From: a virus
DNA length: 64,000 nt
IMG/VR virus record: IMGVR_UViG_3300034375_007958
Coordinates: 1-64,000 of that record
Strand: one strand, 5' to 3'
Part shown: positions 8,351 through 17,136 of the stretch, in pieces
How the letters are laid out: each line of letters begins with the position of its first letter
Position numbering within the stretch: position 1 is the stretch's first letter
Translations under genes and position numbers: made by a program
Notes under the pieces: model-generated
The model's input: only the letters and a program-made list of their open reading frames with translations
Databases searched by the model: none
What the model was told of the DNA's origin: nothing

Positions 8351-9783
8351 GAATCTGCTCCAGTGTCTGCCATAGCAACCTGATACTGTTTGAAGTTTTC
8401 TGCACGATCTTTCAGACCACGCATGTTGGGATTGATACTGCGTGTTACATCATTTACGTTGCTGAAGTCATCTACCTTTGGTTGCACTCTGTTTTTCCAA
8501 AACCATACTGCAATTTGTGCTGCTATTTTAGGATCAGCTGCTAAGTCTGGTTTGTTCGCTAAGTCAATACCTAGGTCTCTGCCTGCACGGGTATAGTTGT
8601 CACGCCCAGTTAACTGTATAAAACCTCTGCCTCTGTACTTGTAGCCATCGCCTGCACGAGTGTTGCCTAATATTTTAGCAGTGCCTGGATTGTATCTGGG
8701 ATCATAGCGATTAAAGTAACGTTTGATACCCTTTTCGTACATGCGAGTAAAGTCCATACTTTCGTGCGCCATCTGTGCCATAAACGCTGCCAGTTCTGTG
8801 CCCTGTATGCCACTGGCTTGTGCTACTTTACGCATCAGTGTTTCGTAAGGACTGCCAGTCAAATTAACTGCCTTTGGTTCTGCTCGGACCTGAGGTGCAG
8901 TCTGTTGTTTAGGCTGTGCAGCAGGCAGTGACTTGGGCAGTTCACGTGGTGGTTCCTTCATTTGGTATGTGGCTGCATCTTTAGGAACCTGATAGCGAGG
9001 ACTGTCGGGGTCTGTGAGTTTGTTAACAAGTGCGCCACCTTGACCCACAGCCAGTGCGCCTGCCACAGCACCTGTTGCTAACTTGCCTTTAAGGTCTACT
9101 TCTACAACAGTGCTACTGCCGCTGGGACCTACGTAATAGGCCTTAAAGTCTACTGCAGGATATTCATCTTTTAAATCTTTGAATGCACGCAGATTGCTCA
9201 TTGAATCATCGTACAGTCTGACTCTGTTGTACATACCAGTGTCTAAATATCTGCGTACCCAAACTGCTTTTTTCAGCGCTGGAGTTTCTGGTCCTGGAAT
9301 ATTGCCTGCGCGGTGCACATGGATGTTGTCAATGTCTATACCGTACTTGCGGAAAGTGTCTAGGAAAGTATCTCTGTCATCAAAGTCTGCTCTTGCAGTC
9401 AGCATTATAACTTTGCTGTTTCCTGCGTTTTTCATGATTGCTTTTAGTTTAGCAATCATAGGGCGTATGGGTTCACTTTCCTTGGCAAACTTTTCTGCAC
9501 TACGAAACTCACCAAAGTCAAACTGTTCGCCTGGTTCTAGTTTGTAGTTATTAAACTCCTGATTGGTTAATTCACGTACGGTTTTGCCGTCTTTGACAAC
9601 ACGTATCTTTGCAGTAGTATGCATTAGTGTGTCGTCTATGTCAAATATAGTTAGGCCAAGATTGGCTGGGTTAGCAGCATCTTCGTTTTTAGAACTCGTT
9701 TTGCGGCAACTACCTACAGCACCTGCTTTGGTTCCAGGTACACGCTCATAGCCAGGCCAGCATTTTAGTTCAACGATTTTCAT
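8347..9783 (-). CDS. HAD phosphatase - GH19 chitinase/lysozyme fusion
   Basis: The 478-aa protein has three parts. Residues 7-29 (KCWPGYERVPGTKAGAVGSC) form a short Cys/basic module. Residues about 43-225 are a HAD domain: DID(D)T nucleophile motif at 48-52, then IMLTARADFDDRDTF, like the phosphatase domain of T4 polynucleotide kinase. After a Pro/Gln-rich linker, residues about 315-478 form a GH19 chitinase-like muramidase (AQMAHESMDFTRMYE with a probable catalytic Glu, YKYRGRGFIQLTGRDNY). A nucleic-acid phosphatase joined to a wall hydrolase suggests a virion protein used at entry. It is separate from the stand-alone GH19 endolysin at 27.2 kb. Confidence 0.8.
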   Translation of the reverse strand: MKIVELKCWPGYERVPGTKAGAVGSCRKTSSKNEDAANPANLGLTIFDIDDTLMHTTAKIRVVKDGKTVRELTNQEFNNYKLEPGEQFDFGEFRSAEKFAKESEPIRPMIAKLKAIMKNAGNSKVIMLTARADFDDRDTFLDTFRKYGIDIDNIHVHRAGNIPGPETPALKKAVWVRRYLDTGMYNRVRLYDDSMSNLRAFKDLKDEYPAVDFKAYYVGPSGSSTVVEVDLKGKLATGAVAGALAVGQGGALVNKLTDPDSPRYQVPKDAATYQMKEPPRELPKSLPAAQPKQQTAPQVRAEPKAVNLTGSPYETLMRKVAQASGIQGTELAAFMAQMAHESMDFTRMYEKGIKRYFNRYDPRYNPGTAKILGNTRAGDGYKYRGRGFIQLTGRDNYTRAGRDLGIDLANKPDLAADPKIAAQIAVWFWKNRVQPKVDDFSNVNDVTRSINPNMRGLKDRAENFKQYQVAMADTGADS

Positions 9784-10406
9784 TTCTTTGTACTTACCCT
9801 TATTGGAGCCTTGCCTTTAGCGCCACTTTTCTTGCCGGGTCTGCCTGCTTTACGTTGTGCGCTACGTTTACGTTGTACTGCACTTTTCTTTTCACTAGAT
9901 GACATACCAGCAGCTTTTGCAGCTGGTACGCATTTGGCATAGCCTTTTTTGTCACCACTGCTGCCGCATTCTTCGTAGCCGCCGCCTTTTTTCTTCTTGG
10001 CAATGTTGACCCATTTTTCTTTAAACCACTTGCGTAGTCCACCCTGATAGGCTTCGCCCAGTTCGTTTTTGACTTTGCTGAGTCTGTCGCCCTTTAACTG
10101 TTCTGCAACAGCAGTTGCTTTAAGTGCAAATTCAAAATCTAATATAGTTAATCCGTCAACGTCGCCGGTTCTAATCTGTACTTCAACACTGTTATGATCT
10201 ATTTTAACCACAGCGTTGTGATCCATGTCTTCGCCCAGTCTGTACATTTCATAGGCAAAACGCATCGCAGTCTGTGCGTCTACAAACTCCCATGCACATT
10301 CTAGCACAGTATAATCCAACATGCTCCACTCAGGAACGTACTTGTTCTTAATTCTGCGAAGTTCGCTGTCTTCAGGTTTGAACAGTTCTGTTGGATCTCT
10401 ACGCAT
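9780..10406 (-). CDS. PCD-like domain plus basic Cys/Lys tail protein
   Basis: In this 208-aa protein, residues about 45-100 (EDMDHNAVVKIDHNSVEVQI, then TGDVDGLTILDFEFALKA) resemble the pterin-4a-carbinolamine dehydratase fold (HHP...V...L.T...GGLT.LD). The canonical HHP is degenerate, so catalysis is doubtful. Residues about 125-208 are a very basic tail with two cysteines (EECGSSGDKKGYAKCVPAAK, then KRSAQRKAGRPGKKSG), like modules in the 783-aa and 478-aa proteins. The tail could bind DNA. The gene overlaps both neighbours by a few nt. Confidence 0.5.
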   Translation of the reverse strand: MRRDPTELFKPEDSELRRIKNKYVPEWSMLDYTVLECAWEFVDAQTAMRFAYEMYRLGEDMDHNAVVKIDHNSVEVQIRTGDVDGLTILDFEFALKATAVAEQLKGDRLSKVKNELGEAYQGGLRKWFKEKWVNIAKKKKGGGYEECGSSGDKKGYAKCVPAAKAAGMSSSEKKSAVQRKRSAQRKAGRPGKKSGAKGKAPIRVSTKK

Positions 10407-12742
10407 TAGAGGATCCTTGGTTCACCAAATGCACGCTCTGCGTCTAGGATACGTTGACGTCCGCTGCGTGCTGTTAGATACCAACCTTTGTCGTCTTGTT
10501 GCATGCCAAAGTCCTGTTCAAGACTTTCTGCCAGTGTGGCCACAGTGCGGAAATACAAACGTGTTTCATCTAAATCACCGTAGTCCTTGCGGTCTGTTTG
10601 GTTTTCGTAGGCATCCAAATATTGCTGGATTTCTTCTCGGTCTGTGAGTTCGACACGTTTGCCATCTACAACTTTGTGTGGCTGTCTGCGACGACCGTAG
10701 TAACTGTCTAATGAACCTGTTTCTTCTGGTGAACGATTCTTTGTGACAACTTCAAACATGCTTTCGCCACCACCGTCACCACCGCCGTCGCTGATCTCGG
10801 CAGTGCCCTGTCCATAGTAGTGATAGCCTGGGAAGTAGTAACCACCGAATGCTTTCTTGCTCTTGGACTTTTTCTTTTTCTTCTTGCGCTCAAATAGTTC
10901 ACCTTGAGGTTTTGTTCTTAAGATTTGCCTCATGTTAAAAACAACAGGCTTTAATTTTTCTCTTGCTGCATGTAGTTTATTAATTTCATTCATGTACGGA
11001 TTCCATACATTCCGTACAAAATACTGCATCATAGCATGATTGTCATCTTTATTTTCAGCGTATTGAGTTTCGACAAACTCTTTTACTTGTTTCATGAAGG
11101 GATGAATTTTTGTTTTAACAGCATTTGTAAGTGCATTAAAATAGTATTCAAAAAATTGTAAATCATCATCGAAGCCCATTTTAGTTTCACTTGCTTTAAC
11201 AGGTTTGTTGTAAATTTTTCCTTTAAATGCAGGAAACATAACATGACCAAACATAGCATTGTATTCTGGATGATTATAAATTTGGGTGTGATAGTCTTCT
11301 AAGTCAATAAAAGCGTTTGTTAATGTACCAAGTTTTCTAACAATGGTTGCAGGAACTAAAAATGCATTGTCCAGTTGAGTAAGACCTTCTCCCCATGGAT
11401 CTTCCTCTTCTTCGTTATCTTCGTCATGGAAAGTTTTTTCAAAATACTTAAAAGCACCATCCCATTTTGTTGCAAAGAAATCATCTAATACGCCAATAAC
11501 TCTTGCTGCAGGCAATCTAAAATCAAATGTTTCTTGTTGTTGTTCATTGATACTTTCATTGTTTGTTCCTGTTAGTAGTTCATCATTTGGGTTTGGAACT
11601 ACGGCTATGCGTTGTTTAGGAGGTTGTGCAGGAGGTTGTGCAGGAGGTTGTGCAGGAGGTTGTGCGGTGCGTGGGCGAAATTGAACTACTTTGTTGTCTG
11701 GTGATGGTTGTATAGGTTGTGGTTGGACATCTGGATACTTTGCTCGTAATGTTGGGGAAGAAGCAATAATTGCATTTAATTTGTCTGTGTTGTCGGGAAC
11801 CACTTTTATAACTTTATTTTGTTCCTGATCAGTTGCTTTAATATCATCGAGTGTGTCATCGGTTTTCTTCATAAAATCTATTATTGTGTTTGTGGAAATT
11901 TCTCCTGGCTTAGGTTGATCTACTGTAATTGGTTTTTCTGGTTCTGGTTGATCTACTGTAATTGGTTTTTCTGCCGCTTGTTTTTCTTTTGCGCTTTGGT
12001 CAATACGCTTGTCTACTACACGCAACAAACGTTTGACGTCACCCATTTTGATGCCGCCTTTTTCAATCTCAACAAATGTACGTTCAATCTCTTTTACGTC
12101 AGCATTGCTGAGTTGACTCATTTTGTCTTCTAAGTCTGCAATTCTTTCTTTGGCAGCAGCCAGTTCTTTTTGTTGTTCTGGTGTTTCAGCACTCTGCTCT
12201 GCACGTTGTAGAACTTGTGTAATATTTTGCACAACTTGTTGTACTGCAGGTTCTGCTGCGGGCTGTGCTTTGACCTGTGCTGCTGTAGGTTCTTTTGCTG
12301 GCGCTGCTGCTTTAGCCGCAGGTTGTGCCTGTTTGGCAACTTGTTGGCGTAGTTCTTGATTTTGTTTTTCTACATCACCAATTTTTTCTACTGCATCTTC
12401 TAGTTCATCGTACATGGCCACAAACATACGTTGGTCATTGGATAGGCCAGTGCCAGGAACTTCAGCAGCCTTACGCATTATGTTAACTAGTTTTTGATTG
12501 CCGTAGGTTTTACTGGGTGCATCACTTTGTTGATCTGCTTCTTCTACACTATCTTCGCCCATACGCCAACCGCCACCTAGTTCTTTATACTTTTTAGCGG
12601 CCCATGCGTTAGCGTATGCACTGGGATATACATCAAACTTTTTCTTTGCTTCAGATTTAGCATAGGCCCATTTCTCTGGCTTGGTGGGCTTGGGCTTTTT
12701 CTTTTTTTCTGTTAGCGGTTGAAATAGATCTCCGGTTAACAT
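10406..12742 (-). CDS. large hypothetical protein, internal/virion type
   Basis: The 778-aa protein has no recognised enzyme domain. After MLTGDLFQPLTE, a leader with a possible LTE|K site, a Lys-rich stretch leads to a helical module around FDVYPSAYANAWAAKKYKEL that recurs in marine T4-like proteins. Residues about 95-260 are Ala/Gln/Glu-rich coiled coil. Two 28-nt perfect repeats encode EKPITVDQP twice, and four perfect 12-nt repeats encode PPAQ units. The middle (about 395-600) is an acidic helical region, and a Lys tract followed by a Gly/Tyr-rich segment lies near 620-670. It starts 1 nt before the 847-aa gene's stop and is probably a structural or packaged protein. Confidence 0.6.
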   Translation of the reverse strand: MLTGDLFQPLTEKKKKPKPTKPEKWAYAKSEAKKKFDVYPSAYANAWAAKKYKELGGGWRMGEDSVEEADQQSDAPSKTYGNQKLVNIMRKAAEVPGTGLSNDQRMFVAMYDELEDAVEKIGDVEKQNQELRQQVAKQAQPAAKAAAPAKEPTAAQVKAQPAAEPAVQQVVQNITQVLQRAEQSAETPEQQKELAAAKERIADLEDKMSQLSNADVKEIERTFVEIEKGGIKMGDVKRLLRVVDKRIDQSAKEKQAAEKPITVDQPEPEKPITVDQPKPGEISTNTIIDFMKKTDDTLDDIKATDQEQNKVIKVVPDNTDKLNAIIASSPTLRAKYPDVQPQPIQPSPDNKVVQFRPRTAQPPAQPPAQPPAQPPKQRIAVVPNPNDELLTGTNNESINEQQQETFDFRLPAARVIGVLDDFFATKWDGAFKYFEKTFHDEDNEEEEDPWGEGLTQLDNAFLVPATIVRKLGTLTNAFIDLEDYHTQIYNHPEYNAMFGHVMFPAFKGKIYNKPVKASETKMGFDDDLQFFEYYFNALTNAVKTKIHPFMKQVKEFVETQYAENKDDNHAMMQYFVRNVWNPYMNEINKLHAAREKLKPVVFNMRQILRTKPQGELFERKKKKKKSKSKKAFGGYYFPGYHYYGQGTAEISDGGGDGGGESMFEVVTKNRSPEETGSLDSYYGRRRQPHKVVDGKRVELTDREEIQQYLDAYENQTDRKDYGDLDETRLYFRTVATLAESLEQDFGMQQDDKGWYLTARSGRQRILDAERAFGEPRIL
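11618..11665 (-). repeat. 4 x 12-bp perfect tandem repeat in coding sequence
   Basis: The plus-strand unit aggaggttgtgc is repeated four times without mismatch and encodes a PPAQ-type proline linker on the minus strand. Copy number could vary between strains by slippage. Confidence 0.9.
11913..11973 (-). repeat. two 28-bp direct repeats in coding sequence
   Basis: Two identical 28-nt copies (11913-11940 and 11946-11973, 33-nt period) encode two copies of EKPITVDQP in the 778-aa protein. They look like a recent in-frame duplication in a flexible linker. Confidence 0.9.
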
Positions 12743-12743
12743 A

Positions 12744-15287
12744 TCACTGCTTTCCTAATTTTGTTAACATACCTGCACGTCCCAATGCGGTTTTTAGACT
12801 GCTACTAGTACTAGGTTCTTCTGCTGCTCTAGCCAACAACGGCATCAGTGTGCCTATAACTTGGTTTTCCTGTGGACTCAGTGGCTTCTGATCAACAATT
12901 TTATTTAATGCAGTTGCTGCCACTGCGGTGTTTGTGCCTGGAGGTAGCACTGCGCTTAAACCAGCCAGTGTTGCTTGACTGACACGTCGGTCCATGCGCT
13001 GACGTTTTAGTTCTGCTTCTGCATCACTTTCTGCACTGTCTTGGCTAGTAGCCTGTTGGTCAGGCGCCTGTTGATTGCCGTATTCTGCAACAAACTTGCG
13101 ATAGTCTGACATTAGCGATTCAACAGTAGCGCCGCCTTTTGCTGCTAATCTTGTCGGCGGCTGTAAGTTGTATTTTGTCAAATATTGCTCTCTGGTAGAT
13201 TTTGGAATGAAATCTTTCCAATCTGAACCAGGTCTCATTGATGCTGCACGAATTGCTTTATCTACTGCACCAGGTCCGGCATTATATGCAGCCAATGCTT
13301 TTTCAGGATCTCTGTACTTATTGTACATAGCATTAGCATAATCTTTACCCACTCTTGCTAACTCTTCAGGACTGTTATCTCGTGCAGGTTCAACACCGTA
13401 ACCTGGGTCTTTTAAAGTGCCGGCTATAGTTTGCCATGCACCAGTTTCTCCTGCTGCACCTACAGCCTTGGGATTGTTGTTACTCTCAACACCTGGTATC
13501 TGATTTAAAATGTAACTAGGCATTGGTTTAAAATTCTTTGCGGTTGATCTAGTTGGTTCTTGTCGTGCATTGTTACTTGCGATTGCAGTTGGTCTAGTAC
13601 TAGTTTGCACCGCAGCCTTGTTTGCCGCAGCAATAGTTTTTGGATTAGTTACTTTTACACCGCCTGGAAAGTACCAATTGCCATCGTCACGTTTCTTTAA
13701 ATCACCAAAAGCAGCAGCTATTCCGCCTTGTGATACACCTAGATTTGCAGTAGCAGTTACACCTGGTTCTGCTTTGGGTGTATCTGGTTTTGCAAAAGCC
13801 TGTGCTTCTGGGTCAGCAGCATTGCCACCTAGGTTTGTGTTATCTTGTTTTGCTGCCTGGCGAGCACGGTATTCTCTACCTTTTTGTAGTTGACTAGCAG
13901 CCTTACCGCTTACTTTAGGTAATTCAGTTCCTTTTAGATCAGGCTGAGGTTTAACTGGTGTGGAAGTAGCAGTTGCAGGCGCTGTTTTTACTGGTGTACT
14001 ATCTGCATAGCCACCTTGTCTATAACGTTGTGCAATACCGCTTAGTGTATCACCTTTGTCGACAACTGCTTTAGAACCATCGGGTAATGTAATTTCCTGA
14101 CCTGGATATATTCTATCTGGATTTTTAATTTGTGGATTTAGTTTTGCCAAACTCCGCCATGTTGTTCTTGCTGGCCTATCAGCTTGTTGTACTGCATCTG
14201 CTGGAGCAGTTGTTGCTGCTGGTGCATCTACTTTTATTGTTTGTTGTGGTACTTTTTTGTATGCATTAGGATCTAACGCAGTCTTTCTAGGTTCGTCTAC
14301 TACTACAGGTCTTGTAGGTGCAGGTGCAGCAGCCTGTGGTTTTGGCACCGCCACTGCAGGTGCAGCCGCTGGCCTTGTAGGAAACACTTCAGGAGCATCT
14401 TTTTGTGCACCAACTACACCTTTAACGGTGTTTAAGTTTTGTCTACCGATGTTTAATGTTTTTGCTCTTGCTTGATCGTCTTGACCTTTAAAATAATCTA
14501 CGCCGGGTTTTGGCCCAGGCATTCTTTTTAGGATATCGGGATCTTGACGATTAGCACCACCTAACCATTTTTCTTGGTCCGGTGTAAATTTAAATTGTTG
14601 AGCACCAGGTGCTGGGGGAGTAGTTGTAGGCGTTTGTTCTTCAACAGTTTCACCTTCTACATCACGTGCAAAAATTTTATCTTTAATCTGATCTATAGCA
14701 GTTTGACTAGCATCTGGACTGGGAGGGCTAGTTACCTGCGCATCAGGATCCATTCTATTTTGGTATTCTTTTATTTCGCTTTTAGGAACATTTTTATAAA
14801 CACGTTTCTCTTTGTCCCATACAGTAACCAGTTCGCCTTGTTTGGCAAGTTGTTTCAGTCTTTTAATTTTGGCGTCCCAATCTGCCCAATCTTCACTGTC
14901 AAAGTTATCAAAGTCACGTTTAAGTTTACGCTCTGTAGAAGTTTCTTTTACATAGTCTTCTAATTCTTTAATGACATTTTCTGCTGCTATTGGCTTTATT
15001 ACTCTTATATTTCCAATTTGAGTAAAGTCTTGATGCTGTAACTGTTGTTTTATATCATTGGCATTAAAATTATATTTTTTTGCAGCCACATTTATATCTA
15101 GTTTGTCTAAGTATTGGCCTTTAGGATCTTGAATAAGAACAACATTGGAATCAAGTTCTTCGCCCACAAGTTTAGTACCAGGCAGACCTTTGTCTGTGCC
15201 CTGCCATTGTTGGCCAGGTTGTTGTCCTTGTTTTTCACCTGCAAAGTCGAACTTGTCAACTGTTTCTAAAAACTTCTTAATATCCAT
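12744..15287 (-). CDS. LysM / SLT lytic transglycosylase virion protein
   Basis: The 847-aa protein starts MDIKKFLETVDKFDF, with a capsid-targeting-like leader. Residues about 375-430 are a LysM module (LNPQIKNPDRIYPGQEITLP, then GDTLSGIAQRYRQGG), which binds peptidoglycan. Residues about 590-715 are an SLT-type lytic transglycosylase with catalytic-type E601 in PGVESNNNPKAVG, GETGAWQ and LAAYNAGPGAVDKAI. The remainder is Pro/Ala/Gln-rich linker. It would cleave murein glycan strands, most likely from the virion at DNA entry. It is 2 nt from the next gene on either side, within the internal-protein block. Confidence 0.85.
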   Translation of the reverse strand: MDIKKFLETVDKFDFAGEKQGQQPGQQWQGTDKGLPGTKLVGEELDSNVVLIQDPKGQYLDKLDINVAAKKYNFNANDIKQQLQHQDFTQIGNIRVIKPIAAENVIKELEDYVKETSTERKLKRDFDNFDSEDWADWDAKIKRLKQLAKQGELVTVWDKEKRVYKNVPKSEIKEYQNRMDPDAQVTSPPSPDASQTAIDQIKDKIFARDVEGETVEEQTPTTTPPAPGAQQFKFTPDQEKWLGGANRQDPDILKRMPGPKPGVDYFKGQDDQARAKTLNIGRQNLNTVKGVVGAQKDAPEVFPTRPAAAPAVAVPKPQAAAPAPTRPVVVDEPRKTALDPNAYKKVPQQTIKVDAPAATTAPADAVQQADRPARTTWRSLAKLNPQIKNPDRIYPGQEITLPDGSKAVVDKGDTLSGIAQRYRQGGYADSTPVKTAPATATSTPVKPQPDLKGTELPKVSGKAASQLQKGREYRARQAAKQDNTNLGGNAADPEAQAFAKPDTPKAEPGVTATANLGVSQGGIAAAFGDLKKRDDGNWYFPGGVKVTNPKTIAAANKAAVQTSTRPTAIASNNARQEPTRSTAKNFKPMPSYILNQIPGVESNNNPKAVGAAGETGAWQTIAGTLKDPGYGVEPARDNSPEELARVGKDYANAMYNKYRDPEKALAAYNAGPGAVDKAIRAASMRPGSDWKDFIPKSTREQYLTKYNLQPPTRLAAKGGATVESLMSDYRKFVAEYGNQQAPDQQATSQDSAESDAEAELKRQRMDRRVSQATLAGLSAVLPPGTNTAVAATALNKIVDQKPLSPQENQVIGTLMPLLARAAEEPSTSSSLKTALGRAGMLTKLGKQ

Positions 15288-15289
15288 TA

Positions 15290-15508
15290 TTATCTCTTAA
15301 ACATTGGGCCGCCAGTAATGTTTGCATCTATGTCTAAGGCATTTTTTGCAGTGCCGTTAGGGTTTAGTGCCTGTGGTGCTTTGGGTATACCGTTACGATC
15401 TCTTTTAATTTTCTGTCTTGCAATGTTAGGATTATTCACAGTGGCAATGTTGCCTGCTGCGGTTGCGCCTGCACTGGCTTCTTCACTGATAATATCCCTA
15501 ATTTTCAT
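15290..15508 (-). CDS. small protein with prohead-protease-like leader
   Basis: The 72-aa product is not recognised. It begins MKIRDIISEEASAGA, where IISE|E or EE|A resembles the T4 gp21 cleavage consensus, followed by a small, Ala/Asn-rich, basic body. It fits a small head-internal protein. Its start overlaps the upstream 99-aa gene's stop (ATGA). Confidence 0.55.
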   Translation of the reverse strand: MKIRDIISEEASAGATAAGNIATVNNPNIARQKIKRDRNGIPKAPQALNPNGTAKNALDIDANITGGPMFKR

Positions 15509-15804
15509 TGCTTGTCTTCATCTTCTGCCACAGGCATTTCTTCGCCAGGCTCTTGTGCGCTCATTAAATCATATTCTAAATACTCACGAACTTTGTTCAA
15601 GTAGTCTGCTGCCAGTGTGATTTTTGCAGCGACCCAGCCTTCAATGCCCTGTGCTTCTGAAATATGACGTAGTAGTTTGTGTAGTGCGATAGCATCTTCG
15701 GCAGCATGATAACACTGACTGCGTGCCATTTGTACTTCGTGATCGGTATGCATTTCTGCGGCATCTGTAACAATGTCTTCTTTTAAAAATTCTTGGGTTT
15801 TCAT
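15505..15804 (-). CDS. hypothetical helical protein
   Basis: The 99-aa helical protein starts MKTQEFLKED, close to the T4 internal-protein leader style (MKTYQEF...E). The body (HTDHEVQMARSQCYHAAEDA) is a predicted helical hairpin and the C-terminus is acidic. It has a Shine-Dalgarno (AAGGA) and a late-promoter-like ACTAAATA upstream, so it may head the 15.8-12.7 kb late transcript. Confidence 0.65.
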   Translation of the reverse strand: MKTQEFLKEDIVTDAAEMHTDHEVQMARSQCYHAAEDAIALHKLLRHISEAQGIEGWVAAKITLAADYLNKVREYLEYDLMSAQEPGEEMPVAEDEDKQ

Positions 15805-15825
15805 GTCAAAAAGGTCCTTATGCTA

Positions 15826-15833
15826 TATTTAGT
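15826..15833 (-). promoter_or_regulatory. late promoter candidate (ACTAAATA)
   Basis: Minus-strand ACTAAATA lies 21 nt upstream of the 99-aa gene and matches the recurring T4-type late element of this window. Confidence 0.5.
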
Positions 15834-16107
15834 TTGGAACAGTGAACCCAGGTTCTATCATTATTCCATTCATTCTAAGGTTTTTATAACTTAAAGTGTT
15901 TCCTCGAATTGTGGGGAGAGGTTCAAATTTAATTAGGTGACTTGTTCCTGCAGGTAATTCCACTAATATTTTTTCCTGACAGAATTCATATTCCATAGCA
16001 TAAAAACCACGCTCACATATCATCTCATCGTCTATATAAATTCTGTATGCTGGTGCAACGTCTTTCCATGCTCCGTAAACATCTAATTTAATTTCAATTT
16101 GCTTCAT
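15829..16107 (-). CDS. small beta-rich hypothetical protein
   Basis: The 92-aa protein is beta-rich (IEIKLDVYGAWKDVAPAYRI, then RGNTLSYKNLRMNGI) and shows a carbohydrate-binding or Ig-like look, similar in style to the 148-aa product at 19.5 kb. No catalytic motif is seen. It overlaps the 67-aa gene upstream by 4 nt (ATGA). Confidence 0.55.
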   Translation of the reverse strand: MKQIEIKLDVYGAWKDVAPAYRIYIDDEMICERGFYAMEYEFCQEKILVELPAGTSHLIKFEPLPTIRGNTLSYKNLRMNGIMIEPGFTVPN

Positions 16108-16307
16108 GTTCTGCCTTCAGCGTAACTTCTGCAGCCTTCATAAAAACTGGGATGGCTGGGGCGATATGGACATGCGTCTGGATCTGTAATATTGTGCTGT
16201 CGTGCCCACTCGTAGCCTGCAATGTGCCCCGAACAGTCGATGCGGCAAGCATAACCCTTGTAGGTCAGTTGCTCGGATACAGTATCAAACAGTTCGTACA
16301 GTTTCAC
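16104..16307 (-). CDS. small cysteine-containing hypothetical protein
   Basis: This 67-aa protein starts MKLYELFDTVSE, resembling the capsid-targeting-like leaders of its neighbours. It has four cysteines (YACRIDCSGHIAGYEWA; DACPYRP; EGCRSYAEG), suggesting metal binding or disulfides. The family is not recognised. It sits 1 nt after the lipoprotein gene stop. Confidence 0.55.
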   Translation of the reverse strand: MKLYELFDTVSEQLTYKGYACRIDCSGHIAGYEWARQHNITDPDACPYRPSHPSFYEGCRSYAEGRT

Positions 16308-16308
16308 A

Positions 16309-16923
16309 TTACTTCCTCGTTAACCACACATCGGGATAGCCCTGTGCAAATGGATCAGGAGCACTTACTGGGTGCCGGGCGCAGTAACTGGGGTCACCTT
16401 GTCCTGCCTCAATTAAGAACTCTGTGCCTTTTTCAATCTGTCTGCTAGGGCAGGTGCAGGTAGCAGTTTGTGTGCCGTTAACAGGGTCTTTGTCATAGGT
16501 ACACATCATGCCAAAACAATTTACAGATTCTGGTGCCAGTTCACCTGGGCAACTCTGCACAGTGGCTTTAGTAGCAGACTTGGGTGTTTGTACAAAGTCA
16601 CTGGCTTCTTGTGGGTAAAATATGCGTGGCGCAAACAGACTCCAAACCTGTGTGCTGGGATCATCTACTGCACAAGTACCTTGCATAACACCAGCAGTTA
16701 AATCGGCAATACTGTAGCCGTCCAACACAGGACAGGTACAGGCCATTTCAGGATAAGTTACACCGTTATTGGTGGTCATTGTACGACCAGTGGGTTTACA
16801 GGTACTGGCAGCACACAAGGCAAACTTGCCTTTGCACAGTGTAAGTTCTGACTCTTGAGTTTTTGTTGTGCTACAACCTGACAATGCAATTGATGCTAAT
16901 ACAATTAATAATAGATTTTTCAT
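16309..16923 (-). CDS. secreted cysteine-rich lipoprotein
   Basis: This 204-aa protein has a type II signal peptide: MKNLLLIVLASIALSGC, lipobox LSGC with acylated Cys17. The mature part has two similar halves, each with spaced cysteines and a CTCP motif, suggesting a duplicated disulfide-bonded domain. It should be anchored in a host membrane facing the periplasm or outside. Phage lipoproteins often alter superinfection immunity, but that role is inference. A Shine-Dalgarno AAAGGT precedes the ATG. Confidence 0.7.
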   Translation of the reverse strand: MKNLLLIVLASIALSGCSTTKTQESELTLCKGKFALCAASTCKPTGRTMTTNNGVTYPEMACTCPVLDGYSIADLTAGVMQGTCAVDDPSTQVWSLFAPRIFYPQEASDFVQTPKSATKATVQSCPGELAPESVNCFGMMCTYDKDPVNGTQTATCTCPSRQIEKGTEFLIEAGQGDPSYCARHPVSAPDPFAQGYPDVWLTRK

Positions 16924-16962
16924 TACAAATTTACCTTTTCTTCGTTGGCTGTTATGTCTTTT

Positions 16963-17136
16963 TTAGTTTGCCTTATCTTCTTCGTCTTTACGAATAGATT
17001 CTTCAATGGATGGCATTTCATCGGCAGCTACTTGCTCGGCCTCACTTTCATTGCCGCCGATAACTGCACCTATTGGGCCGCCCGTAAAGAAGCCTTTAGT
17101 GACTCCCCACCAAGTTTTTAATACACTTATTGCCAT
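16963..17136 (-). CDS. small Gly-rich hypothetical protein
   Basis: I start this at the ATG at 17136, which overlaps the stop of the 783-aa gene (TAATG), rather than 30 nt further upstream. The 57-aa product begins MAISVLKTWWGVTKGFFTGG, has a Gly-rich hydrophobic stretch (TGGPIGAVIGG) that could insert in membrane, and an acidic C-terminus. The function is unknown. Confidence 0.6.
   Translation of the reverse strand: MAISVLKTWWGVTKGFFTGGPIGAVIGGNESEAEQVAADEMPSIEESIRKDEEDKAN

Noticed and set aside
11618-11665. CRISPR-like short repeats
   Set aside because: The units are contiguous 12-mers without spacers and encode a proline-rich linker.
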